DNA of 35,362 bases, from the IMG/VR virus record IMGVR_UViG_3300031886_000016, positions 1-35,362 of that record; one strand, given 5' to 3'. Source of the DNA: a virus. The translations under genes were made by a program, and so were the position numbers. Within the stretch, counting starts at the first letter, position 1. Every line of letters begins with the position of its first letter. The notes under the pieces were generated by a model that was given only the letters and a program-made list of their open reading frames with translations, was not told the origin of the DNA and did no database searches. This document shows, in pieces, positions 15,855-22,990 of the stretch.

Positions 15855-16135
15855 AAAAATAGTCGCCAAATTGCAATACCATTCATTATTGAAAACCACG
15901 AACATAAGAGTATTACAAATGCCGCCTTTCGAATAACTGCACTAACCACACCCAACATAGATCCAACAAAATACATTGGAATAAAAATTTTAGTTGCAGG
16001 GTCTAGTACAGTATAGGTTAATATTGCACTTGCTGAAATCAAAAAAGTTGCCTCAACCATTTCACAATAAAATGCTGTAGGACTTAATCGATGACTTTCT
16101 TTAAGGAAATTTTTTACTTTACTTAAAATTATCAC
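15851..16135 (-). CDS. Small integral membrane protein, 94 aa
   Basis: No family recognised. Three hydrophobic segments are visible, roughly residues 28-45, 50-66 and 70-91, after a short basic N-terminus (VKNFLKESHR). It starts with GTG overlapping the stop of the DsbA-like gene (GTGA). Inner-membrane location is likely. Possible roles include lysis control or host-envelope modification, but nothing in the sequence decides this. Confidence 0.65.
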   Translation of the reverse strand: MIILSKVKNFLKESHRLSPTAFYCEMVEATFLISASAILTYTVLDPATKIFIPMYFVGSMLGVVSAVIRKAAFVILLCSWFSIMNGIAIWRLFL

Positions 16136-16392
16136 TTATCTTTGCCGAGGGTAACAACCAATGTCTCCAAATCATCAAATGCTTCAGCGTGAACAGTCCA
16201 ATCTCTTTTATAAGCAACTTTAATTGCTTTATTAATCAAAGCAGGTTTCATATCTAATTCTTCTGCTATTGCTTTTACTGTATCTTTAAGTCCAGCTTGA
16301 AGATCTTCAACTTCTTGAAGGACGTTACTACCTTCGTTTACCAATCTTGTTAATTTGTCCTTCTCGTCAGGACCGTATACTCGATCACTCAT
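16132..16392 (-). CDS. DsbA-like small DNA-binding regulator
   Basis: This 86-aa protein is helical and acidic at the N-terminus, with a helix-turn-helix-like segment AEELDMKPALINKAIKVAYK (about 44-63). The pattern EGSNVLQEVEDLQAGLKDTV and the length match, as I recall, the T4 DsbA family of double-stranded-DNA-binding late-transcription proteins. It would bind phage DNA and modulate transcription. TGGAGG is an excellent ribosome site, and a perfect sigma-70 promoter lies just upstream, so it heads the early/middle unit that continues into the polymerase. Confidence 0.6.
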   Translation of the reverse strand: MSDRVYGPDEKDKLTRLVNEGSNVLQEVEDLQAGLKDTVKAIAEELDMKPALINKAIKVAYKRDWTVHAEAFDDLETLVVTLGKDK

Positions 16393-16415
16393 ATGATTCC
16401 TCCAGTTAAGTGTAT

Positions 16416-16444
16416 ATTATAGTATGTTTTTCTCACTTTGTCAA
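16416..16444 (-). promoter_or_regulatory. Consensus sigma-70 promoter for the DsbA-like gene
   Basis: The minus strand has TTGACA (16444-16439), a 17-base spacer and TATAAT (16421-16416), a full consensus match. The leader is about 17 bases and contains TGGAGG before the ATG at 16392. It lies in a 57-base non-coding gap, right after the end of the late-type oxygenase operon. Confidence 0.88.
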
Positions 16445-16449
16445 GTCTT

Positions 16450-16989
16450 TTATCGTGCTTGTTCCAATTTAATTGTTATATTTCCTGATATAATTACTCG
16501 ATTATGTTCACATCCTTGTTTTGGAACATAATGAGAAACATCTCCAGGAAATATAATTATTAAACCAGTATTTGGTTTAATGGCTTTACCTGCTCCAGGA
16601 AATACTAAAGGAGAACACTTCGGACAAGCGTCTACACAATACACAAATGACCAAAGTGATGGCCAATGAGCGTGTGGATCAGTGTTTTCTCCAGTTTTAT
16701 AAATTGCACCCCAGGCGTCTGTACAATATGTTTCTCCAGTAGGGTACGGATCAATTTCTTTTTTAAGGGTTTCTATTGCAAATTCAATTATTAATTTAAA
16801 GTACTCATTTTTATACATATCCCAAGTAGTCATATGAGCTTTAACATTCGTTTCGTACTTTTGTTGATCACCTTGCTCTTGTATAATACTTGTTAGTATT
16901 GGTTTCATACTTTCAGCATTAGGATATACGTTTGTATGTACAAACATTGGTTCTGTAAATAAAATGCGTTCTGTATTTAGGTCACTCAT
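16450..16989 (-). CDS. 2OG-Fe(II) oxygenase-like protein, copy 3 of a tandem family
   Basis: This 179-aa protein is the shortest of three adjacent paralogues. It keeps the shared elements: DAWGAIYK, a His-rich THGxHW-like segment (DPHAHWPSLWSFVYCVDAC), CPKCSPLVFPGAG, and FPGDVSHYVPKQGCEHNRV with the distal His and Arg. The pattern fits the phage and bacterial 2OG oxygenases of TIGR02466 type. It is translationally coupled (ATGA) to the middle copy. Substrate unknown. The N-terminal part is shortened relative to its neighbours. Confidence 0.65.
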   Translation of the reverse strand: MSDLNTERILFTEPMFVHTNVYPNAESMKPILTSIIQEQGDQQKYETNVKAHMTTWDMYKNEYFKLIIEFAIETLKKEIDPYPTGETYCTDAWGAIYKTGENTDPHAHWPSLWSFVYCVDACPKCSPLVFPGAGKAIKPNTGLIIIFPGDVSHYVPKQGCEHNRVIISGNITIKLEQAR

Positions 16990-17594
16990 AAGTTTACTGC
17001 TATATTACCTGCTATTGATATTCTATTATGCTTACATTTATGTGGTGGAACAGCATGAGCTACCCATCCCGGAAAAATAATTAATAATCCTGTTTTAGGA
17101 GTATGAATATTTGCGTCTTTACAATTAGGAAATACTATTGGTGAACATTCATTACAAGCATCTACATAATAAGTAAAGGCCCATGTTGCTGGCCAATGAT
17201 AATGTGGTTCTAATCCTAATGTCCAAGTTTCTTTAGAAGCATTCGGCTTATATAGTACACCCCAACAGTCAAGTATAAAAGGATCGTTATTAATTTTATC
17301 CATATTAGGAAATAAAGGTACAGCTTCTTTTATTGTTTTAAGAACAAAGTCAGTTATTGCTTTAAAGTGTTCATTTTCTTCAAATAATCTACGAAATAAA
17401 TTAGGCATTGGTCCTGTATGTTTTGCTGAATTTATAAAAGTAGTTTGATTAGGATCTTTATGATATTGTTGTTCTGCTTCATCATACTCTAAGACAATTT
17501 TACTTATTGCTGGCTTTATTAATTCAGCATCAGGATATGTAGTTGTAAAAACTTCCCCACCTTCTTGAAATTGTTTTGTAATAGTTTCAATCAT
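16986..17594 (-). CDS. 2OG-Fe(II) oxygenase-like protein, copy 2 of a tandem family
   Basis: This 202-aa protein is a clear paralogue of its neighbours, with LDCWGVLYK, PHYHWPATWAFTYYVDAC, NECSPIVFPNC and FPGWVAHAVPPHKCKHNRI. The His-x-His segment and the distal His...Arg are the metal and 2-oxoglutarate positions expected of the fold. The two Cys in the DACNEC turn are conserved in all three copies and could bind a metal or form a disulphide. It overlaps both neighbours by ATGA. Substrate unknown. Confidence 0.7.
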   Translation of the reverse strand: MIETITKQFQEGGEVFTTTYPDAELIKPAISKIVLEYDEAEQQYHKDPNQTTFINSAKHTGPMPNLFRRLFEENEHFKAITDFVLKTIKEAVPLFPNMDKINNDPFILDCWGVLYKPNASKETWTLGLEPHYHWPATWAFTYYVDACNECSPIVFPNCKDANIHTPKTGLLIIFPGWVAHAVPPHKCKHNRISIAGNIAVNL

Positions 17595-18196
17595 AATTCT
17601 ATTGCTACGTTTCCTGCTATTGATATTCGATCATGTTCGCAATTATGCGGAGCAACGCTATGTGTTACCCAACCTGGAAATATAATTAGGTTCCCTGTTT
17701 TTGATTTAATAGCATTTTCTCCATTACAATTAGAAAATATTAATGGCGAACAATTTTCACAAGCATCTATATAATATGTAAAAGTCCACGTTGCAGGTAT
17801 ATGTCTATGTGGATGTAATCTTGGTGTATTAGTTACCATTGGACCTCTAGATAAAAAAGATTTATTTAATATACCCCAAGCATTTATTACATAAGGTTTA
17901 ACAGGCCATGTTGTAATTTCATCATCATTATGTTTATATGTTTCTATATCTGGGAATGATGGTGTTAATTCTTTAATAGTTTCTATTACAAAGTCGGTAA
18001 TATATTCGAAATATGGATCTTTAAGCATTACTTCTATTGAGTCCAAGGGTACTAACGGTGCCCAAGAACCTGTTTCACGCTTACTATAATCCTTTATTAA
18101 TTGTGATAAAGGGCCTTTTACTTTCTCAGAGTCATGATATGTATTCTGGTAGACTTCGCCGATTTCGTTAAATTCTTTTTTAGTTAATGCTGGCAT
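17591..18196 (-). CDS. 2OG-Fe(II) oxygenase-like protein, copy 1 of a tandem family
   Basis: This 201-aa protein has INAWG (104-108), HPHRHIPATWTF (128-139), YYIDACENCSPLIF (141-154) and FPGWVTHSVAPHNCEHDR, with H179 as distal ligand and R190 as cosubstrate Arg. The family (TIGR02466-like) belongs to the double-stranded beta-helix oxygenases. It is the first of three coupled copies and shares the late promoter upstream of the 218-aa gene. Sequence differences between copies suggest different substrates. Confidence 0.7.
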   Translation of the reverse strand: MPALTKKEFNEIGEVYQNTYHDSEKVKGPLSQLIKDYSKRETGSWAPLVPLDSIEVMLKDPYFEYITDFVIETIKELTPSFPDIETYKHNDDEITTWPVKPYVINAWGILNKSFLSRGPMVTNTPRLHPHRHIPATWTFTYYIDACENCSPLIFSNCNGENAIKSKTGNLIIFPGWVTHSVAPHNCEHDRISIAGNVAIEL

Positions 18197-18205
18197 TAAC
18201 AGTAC

Positions 18206-18862
18206 TTATGTACTGCTATTGTCCTTAGATTCGTCTTCCGACTTATATTGCCATTCGTCAGTATGTCCTACTGTCCATTTATCAGTATTTTCAACTTTAT
18301 AATTTTGAGTACAAACTTTAAAGTCAACTGGAAGAGTTTTTCCAGGGACTAAACTTGCGTCTTTCCAAATTATTCTATTATTCGGTTGTGCCGCAAACTG
18401 TCCATTCTCAAGTTTAATAATATTAAATGATTTATGTTCAGCATCATATTCGGAAAAGTTTATATCTGTAGAATTTTTATCAGCATGACAATTATCTATA
18501 GTAAACATATATTCGCCTGGATGCATTTTACGATCTTTACCATAGAACGAACAAGCGCCTAGCATTTGTTTTTCTACTACTGTAAAGTCGTAGTCAAAGC
18601 AATCCCATAGTTGTAAGATATGTAAAGGAAGCTGTTCTCCAAATAATTGTTCTTTCCAAACGAAAGCTGATAGTGGGAGTTTATCGTATAGAGCACCGTA
18701 TTCAGTTAATAATGTTTCAAAGTATAATGCTTTTCCTAATACACTTTTTACGCTTATCCAAACGCCCGGAGTTAATTCTCCATGACCTTTCTCCAGGTCA
18801 TATAAGTATTCTTTTTTTACAAGTACGTGTATTGGGGGTATAACCCCAACAAGAAAAGCCAT
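18206..18862 (-). CDS. Conserved marine T4-like phage protein, 218 aa
   Basis: Function unknown. MAFLVGVIPPIHVLVKKEYL, LTEYGALYDKLPLSAFVW, HKSFNIIKLENGQFAAQPNN and DFKVCTQNYKVE match a protein I recall from many cyanophage genomes, always unannotated. It is soluble and likely beta-rich. A GGAG lies five bases before the ATG, and a perfect TATAAATA late promoter 23-30 bases upstream, so it is a late protein, perhaps virion-associated. The C-terminal tail is acidic and Ser-rich. Confidence 0.8.
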   Translation of the reverse strand: MAFLVGVIPPIHVLVKKEYLYDLEKGHGELTPGVWISVKSVLGKALYFETLLTEYGALYDKLPLSAFVWKEQLFGEQLPLHILQLWDCFDYDFTVVEKQMLGACSFYGKDRKMHPGEYMFTIDNCHADKNSTDINFSEYDAEHKSFNIIKLENGQFAAQPNNRIIWKDASLVPGKTLPVDFKVCTQNYKVENTDKWTVGHTDEWQYKSEDESKDNSST

Positions 18863-18884
18863 GCGGTCTCCATTCAGATATATT

Positions 18885-18892
18885 TATTTATA
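18885..18892 (-). promoter_or_regulatory. T4-type late promoter TATAAATA
   Basis: The exact T4 late consensus TATAAATA lies on the minus strand in the 38-base gap before the 218-aa late gene. The predicted start falls near 18878, leaving a short leader that contains GGAG. It probably serves the 218-aa gene and the three oxygenase genes. Confidence 0.85.
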
Positions 18893-18900
18893 ATTTGAAA

Positions 18901-19746
18901 TTATGCGTGGGCTTTTTGTTGACTCGCATCAGCTTGTTTCATCAACATTTTAAATTTTGTAAACAACTGTGGGTCGTTCATAATGACTTGAAGTTTTTTG
19001 GTATAAGGTGCTACTGCTTTAATTAATTGTGGAGACATAGTTGATCCTGCTGAAACTTTATCTAAACCTTTAGCTACTTGTCCGCCACTTGCTTTACCGC
19101 CTGAAATACCTTTTAATGCTGTGGCTCTTTGTGCAATTTTAGATTGGTCTTTAGGATCTGTTTGATGTCCGTGTCCTTGATGTTTAGCTGTGTCTGTTGC
19201 TCCTGCTGGAACATTGTGTTGAGGTTGTCCTGTTGGAGATGGAGTCATATCTGCTCCAGGTGGAACTTCTTGTGCTGGTGCTTGTGCTTGTTGTTGTTGG
19301 AAACCTTGTGCCGCTTGTTGTCCAACTGCTTTAACTTTATCAACGCCTCGTCCAACTGCCGCGCCTGTCTTTTGTGCAATACCACCAACGCCGCCTGCTT
19401 GGTCAACAGCTTTTCCAACTGCTTTAGCACCTTTGGCAACTTGTTGGCCTGCCGCTTTGGCACCTTTAGCAATTTGTTGTCCTGCGGCTTTACCTGTTGC
19501 TACTGCGGCTTTTTTTACGTGTGGTGCCGCCGCCTTAGCTCCTTTATAAGCTAACTTGCCTCCTGCTTTGGCTAATTTGCCTGCGCCTTTAGCCGCCATC
19601 CCGACACCTTTAGCACCCATTCTAGCCGCCGCCGCTACTGCTGGTAAAATTTCATTAATCTCTTCGTCGGACATACCTTCAGTAATGTAGCCGTGCTTTT
19701 TACCGTAGCTAATTAGTGCGTCGTTTTCGAATTGTTCAAATCTCAT
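18901..19746 (-). CDS. Gly-Ala-Lys-repeat protein, putative packaged virion protein
   Basis: This 281-aa protein begins MRFEQFENDALISYGKKHGY and then ITEGMSDEEINEIL, followed by about 100 residues of KGAKAAG-type near-repeats. A Gln/Pro-rich linker (around 145-185) and a helical C-terminus follow. The repeats resemble histone-H1-like or membrane-active amphipathic segments. No enzyme motif is present. The ITE near residue 23 fits a T4 prohead-protease cleavage site, so an internal capsid protein is a reasonable guess. It follows directly (TAA/ATG) a 38-aa membrane peptide gene. An alternative-frame reading of the repeat region is a shadow. Confidence 0.65.
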   Translation of the reverse strand: MRFEQFENDALISYGKKHGYITEGMSDEEINEILPAVAAAARMGAKGVGMAAKGAGKLAKAGGKLAYKGAKAAAPHVKKAAVATGKAAGQQIAKGAKAAGQQVAKGAKAVGKAVDQAGGVGGIAQKTGAAVGRGVDKVKAVGQQAAQGFQQQQAQAPAQEVPPGADMTPSPTGQPQHNVPAGATDTAKHQGHGHQTDPKDQSKIAQRATALKGISGGKASGGQVAKGLDKVSAGSTMSPQLIKAVAPYTKKLQVIMNDPQLFTKFKMLMKQADASQQKAHA

Positions 19747-19863
19747 TTATTTCTTCTTTTTAAACCAGTTTATAGGATTGAGTTTTCCAGCTAAATCTTC
19801 AACTTTTTCGTTAACCCACCATCCAACAACAAAACCGATTATAAATCCTATTGTTAAAAACAT
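19747..19863 (-). CDS. Single-span membrane peptide, 38 aa
   Basis: This small gene was found by direct reading. AAAGGAG lies six bases before its ATG (19863), and its TAA touches the start of the next gene. The product begins with a hydrophobic segment (MFLTIGFIIGFVVGWWV) and ends in a charged tail with four Lys (NPINWFKKKK). It looks like a type I or N-in single-span peptide, such as a phage holin-like or assembly-membrane peptide. No homologue recognised. Good ribosome site and tight packing support it as real. Confidence 0.65.
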   Translation of the reverse strand: MFLTIGFIIGFVVGWWVNEKVEDLAGKLNPINWFKKKK

Positions 19864-19872
19864 ATTGCTCCT

Positions 19873-20745
19873 TTAAGTAATTTTCTCTAAACTAGATCTA
19901 TCAAAATATACTTTAGTAAAAGTGCCTGGGAATTCTACACCGTAAGTATTGCCATCTTGATCTTTTACTTTTCCCATTTTACCAATGTATTTTGGATTAT
20001 TAGTATCACTAGTGTTTCCTTTAATTTTTACTTTCGCACCAATAAGAGGATCTATTTTACCTTTTGTCTTATGCCAAGAACCTATCTCAGCTGGTTTAGT
20101 TGAAGGTCCGCCAAGTCCTTTTCCAAATGCTTGAATAAAATTTGCACCTGATTTACCTATTGCTCCCATATTAGCTTTAGATGGCTTTTCACCCCATCTT
20201 CGCATCTTGGTTGTAATTGCAAACTCATCGCTGTTTGGAGCTTCTCCAAGTTTTTCAGCTAATTGATTCTGTAATCCTGTTTTATATGATTCTTTGTTTA
20301 CTAAATCAGTTAAAAATTTATTAACTTCTTCTATAGTTTCAAACTCAGCTACTTGTTTATTATGTTGGAATACTTTAAAAGGTTCACCTTTGAATTTTGT
20401 AGTATGAAGACCATACTTATTCATGCCTGGACCGTAAGGATCAGCAGGTTTAACTTCGTTAACTTTTCCTTCAAACTTATCATCATTAAATTTTGTTGAA
20501 TAATCAAGATGATGATATACAGTACTTAGATAGTCAGATGCTTTTGTAATTTTAGCTGAAACCCAACCTTCTAACCCTTCTTCTTCAGACATAGTTTTCA
20601 TCATGTCATGAAGTTTAATAGAATACTTTGCGGCTTTATATAATTCAGCTCTAGCAAGTTGTATTTCGTGATCTTGCTCAACTTTGTGAGCCAAATCAGC
20701 TAAATCTTCTTTAACTTCTTGTTTTTTAATTTCTTTTTCTCGCAT
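19873..20745 (-). CDS. Hypothetical late protein, 290 aa
   Basis: No family recognised. The N-terminal 120 residues are highly charged and helical (EKEIKKQEVKEDLADLAHKV...). A middle segment with KPADPYGPGMNKYGLHTTKF suggests a beta domain. The C-terminal 90 residues include IDPLIGAKVKIKGN and GKVKDQDGNTYGVEFPGTF, a KOW/SH3-like strand pattern. Such architecture occurs in uncharacterised virion proteins. AAGGAT precedes the ATG. It lies between the large 732-aa protein and the 38-aa peptide within the putative packaged-protein block. Confidence 0.6.
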   Translation of the reverse strand: MREKEIKKQEVKEDLADLAHKVEQDHEIQLARAELYKAAKYSIKLHDMMKTMSEEEGLEGWVSAKITKASDYLSTVYHHLDYSTKFNDDKFEGKVNEVKPADPYGPGMNKYGLHTTKFKGEPFKVFQHNKQVAEFETIEEVNKFLTDLVNKESYKTGLQNQLAEKLGEAPNSDEFAITTKMRRWGEKPSKANMGAIGKSGANFIQAFGKGLGGPSTKPAEIGSWHKTKGKIDPLIGAKVKIKGNTSDTNNPKYIGKMGKVKDQDGNTYGVEFPGTFTKVYFDRSSLEKIT

Positions 20746-20764
20746 TATAGTATCCTTGTAGTAT

Positions 20765-22963
20765 TTACCGCTTTACAGCCGCGCCACCCATTAAGTTGTT
20801 ACCCATATCTAAAGCATTAACGGCTGTTCCGTCAGCTTTTTTCTTTTGTGGTGCCTTAGGTAATCCTTTTTTATCCTTTGGTCTGTGTCCGTATGCTTGT
20901 TTAGGATTAACTACTGTAGCAATACTTCCGGCACTTGTAGCACCAGCTGTAGCTGTTTCTTTTATGCCATCATATATTTGTTGTTCGTAATTTTCTTCAT
21001 TTGACTTGTCATAATCAATTTTCCATTTAGCTAATTGTCTATATCTACGTTTTACTTCTTGAGCAAGTTCAGGGTCGCTATGCATATAGCGTTCTAACCC
21101 ATAAAGAGTTTTAATTTTTTCTCTATAATCTTCTAAATCTTTAACTTCAAAATCACCTTCTAATATTTTAGCAATTTCTTCGTTGGTTAATGATTCTTTT
21201 TCATCTTTTGTTTGGTCTTTTGCTTCTTTATCATCATCAGCATCATATTCACGTCCTGGAACATTTGTCTGATTACGTGCGGCAGTACCAAATTCTTTTT
21301 CATCTTCATCTGACCAATCGTCATCATCTTCACGATCCGGATCATCATCTGGCCAATTCATTGTATCATTTTCTGGTGCAATACGTCCCCAATATTGATG
21401 ATCACTTGCATAGTCTTTAGTTGAATCATAAAATTCGTGGTCTTGAACTCTATCACTATTTTTGCCATCTAGCCATTTATCAAATGCTTCGTCATAATCT
21501 TTTGCAGGCACTTTATAAAAATGTAATTCAGTTGGGTTGTCCATAATAATATGTGTGCCACGTGCATCAGAATCATAATCATCTGGGTCCATAAAATTAC
21601 GTCCTATTGGATTTGATTTATGCCAAATTGATGATTGTGCTTTATGTGCCGGAGAATCAAGATCCTCGTTAGCTGTTTTTAAAGCCTTACCAACATCTTT
21701 ATCTTGTGATAAACCTTTCTTTAATTTTTCAATTTGATTAACAGCGCCTGTCATATTGCCACCCATCTTCTTAGCAATATCAATAGCTTTCTTTTTATTA
21801 TCGTCTTTGTCTTCACCTATATCCCACGGATGTTTCCAGTCACGTGGTTTAGTTTCTTTACCTAATGCATCTGTAGGAACTTCAAGATCAAGTTCATCAC
21901 GACTCATATATACTTCAACACCGCTTTGAAATTCTACTTTGTATAGTCCTTGTTTAGGATCAGCTTGTAATATTTTTACTCTTTTACCTTGAGATGTTTT
22001 TACAACAGTTCCAACACGATCGTCAATAAATTCGTTAATATCTTCACCGTTTGATTTTCTTATTTTATATACGTTTTGTATTTTGTCAATTGCGTCTGGC
22101 CAACCATCTACAATAACTCTTGCCATGCTTTCAGCTTTGAACTTATCTCCATCTAATACGTGTTGAGCCATTTCTAACCCATAGCCTAAATGAGCTTGGG
22201 CGACTCCTAAAAGTCTTGCTGGAGCATTTTCATCACTTTCGTCTTGTATATCTTCTTGTGGTTGTGCTTCGGGGTCGTCTTCATCTTGTATATAGTCATA
22301 AAGTTTTTTACCACCGTATAAGATTGCAATAATTGCCGTTGCCGGTAACGCCCATTTTACTGCCACTTGTGCAAGTGCTTTGATAGTTTCATTATCAAGC
22401 ATATCACCTACAAGTTCTTTGATGTGATCAAATAATTCATCTACTTCAGTATAAATTTTTGCACCTACGCCTAATATTGTAGCTTTAATAGGATGTTTAA
22501 GAATTTGTTTTCCTACGCCTTTTGCTACACTTCCAGCACCTTTGGCAATCTTTGGTGCTACTTTTATTGCACCTTTACCTGCCGCTTCTGCACCTTTTTG
22601 AATAAGTGGTTTGGCATTTTTTGCTATATTAGCCGCCGCACCTGCTCCGCTCTGAGCTCCTTTTTTAATTATTTCTTTTGCACCCTTTTTTCCAAGGAAT
22701 CTAAGCACATGAGGAGCACCTATTCTAACAGCGGTTGCTAATGCTGGTATTAATAATGGTAAGAAAGCAAGTTCAGTTAAGTGCTGAACATCTTCATTTG
22801 TGAATTCGTCTTTGTATTTTGCTTTGCGTGGAATTTCTTTAGTTTTATCACCATGAGATCCAGCGGCACCACTCTTTTTAAGATCTTGCATTTGTTTCCA
22901 GTTAGGATCGCGGGGTTTTACTACTCTGCCATCCTTGTATTTTTTAAGCTCGTCAAATTTCAT
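20765..22963 (-). CDS. Large late protein with Gly-Ala-Lys-rich hydrophobic domain, 732 aa
   Basis: Function unknown. Residues 60-80 are hydrophobic (ELAFLPLLIPALATAVRIG). Residues 90-155 form a GKKGAK/KGAxxA repeat like that of the 281-aa protein downstream. Residues about 200-218 form a second hydrophobic segment, followed by a strongly acidic stretch. The rest alternates charged helical and KOW-like beta segments (GVEVYMSRDELDLEV near residue 340). The two membrane-type segments plus amphipathic repeats suggest a protein that interacts with the host membrane, perhaps during DNA entry. It begins MKFDELKKY and follows a GATAAATA late promoter with AAGGA before the ATG. Confidence 0.7.
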   Translation of the reverse strand: MKFDELKKYKDGRVVKPRDPNWKQMQDLKKSGAAGSHGDKTKEIPRKAKYKDEFTNEDVQHLTELAFLPLLIPALATAVRIGAPHVLRFLGKKGAKEIIKKGAQSGAGAAANIAKNAKPLIQKGAEAAGKGAIKVAPKIAKGAGSVAKGVGKQILKHPIKATILGVGAKIYTEVDELFDHIKELVGDMLDNETIKALAQVAVKWALPATAIIAILYGGKKLYDYIQDEDDPEAQPQEDIQDESDENAPARLLGVAQAHLGYGLEMAQHVLDGDKFKAESMARVIVDGWPDAIDKIQNVYKIRKSNGEDINEFIDDRVGTVVKTSQGKRVKILQADPKQGLYKVEFQSGVEVYMSRDELDLEVPTDALGKETKPRDWKHPWDIGEDKDDNKKKAIDIAKKMGGNMTGAVNQIEKLKKGLSQDKDVGKALKTANEDLDSPAHKAQSSIWHKSNPIGRNFMDPDDYDSDARGTHIIMDNPTELHFYKVPAKDYDEAFDKWLDGKNSDRVQDHEFYDSTKDYASDHQYWGRIAPENDTMNWPDDDPDREDDDDWSDEDEKEFGTAARNQTNVPGREYDADDDKEAKDQTKDEKESLTNEEIAKILEGDFEVKDLEDYREKIKTLYGLERYMHSDPELAQEVKRRYRQLAKWKIDYDKSNEENYEQQIYDGIKETATAGATSAGSIATVVNPKQAYGHRPKDKKGLPKAPQKKKADGTAVNALDMGNNLMGGAAVKR

Positions 22964-22982
22964 AGTTTTTCCTTGCTTTATG

Positions 22983-22990
22983 TATTTATC
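22983..22990 (-). promoter_or_regulatory. T4-type late promoter GATAAATA
   Basis: GATAAATA on the minus strand lies 20 bases upstream of the 732-aa gene's ATG, with an AAGGA ribosome site between them. The first bases overlap the stop codon of the upstream gene. This is close to the T4 late consensus, differing only at position 1. Confidence 0.7.

Noticed and set aside
19245-19472. Alternative-frame minus-strand reading of 75 aa within the Gly-Ala-Lys-repeat gene
   Set aside because: Open only because the repetitive codons of the real gene lack stops in another frame; no separate ribosome site.
20751-20760. GGTAAATA upstream of the 290-aa gene as a late promoter
   Set aside because: Mismatches to the TATAAATA consensus and overlap with the upstream stop codon; evidence too weak.
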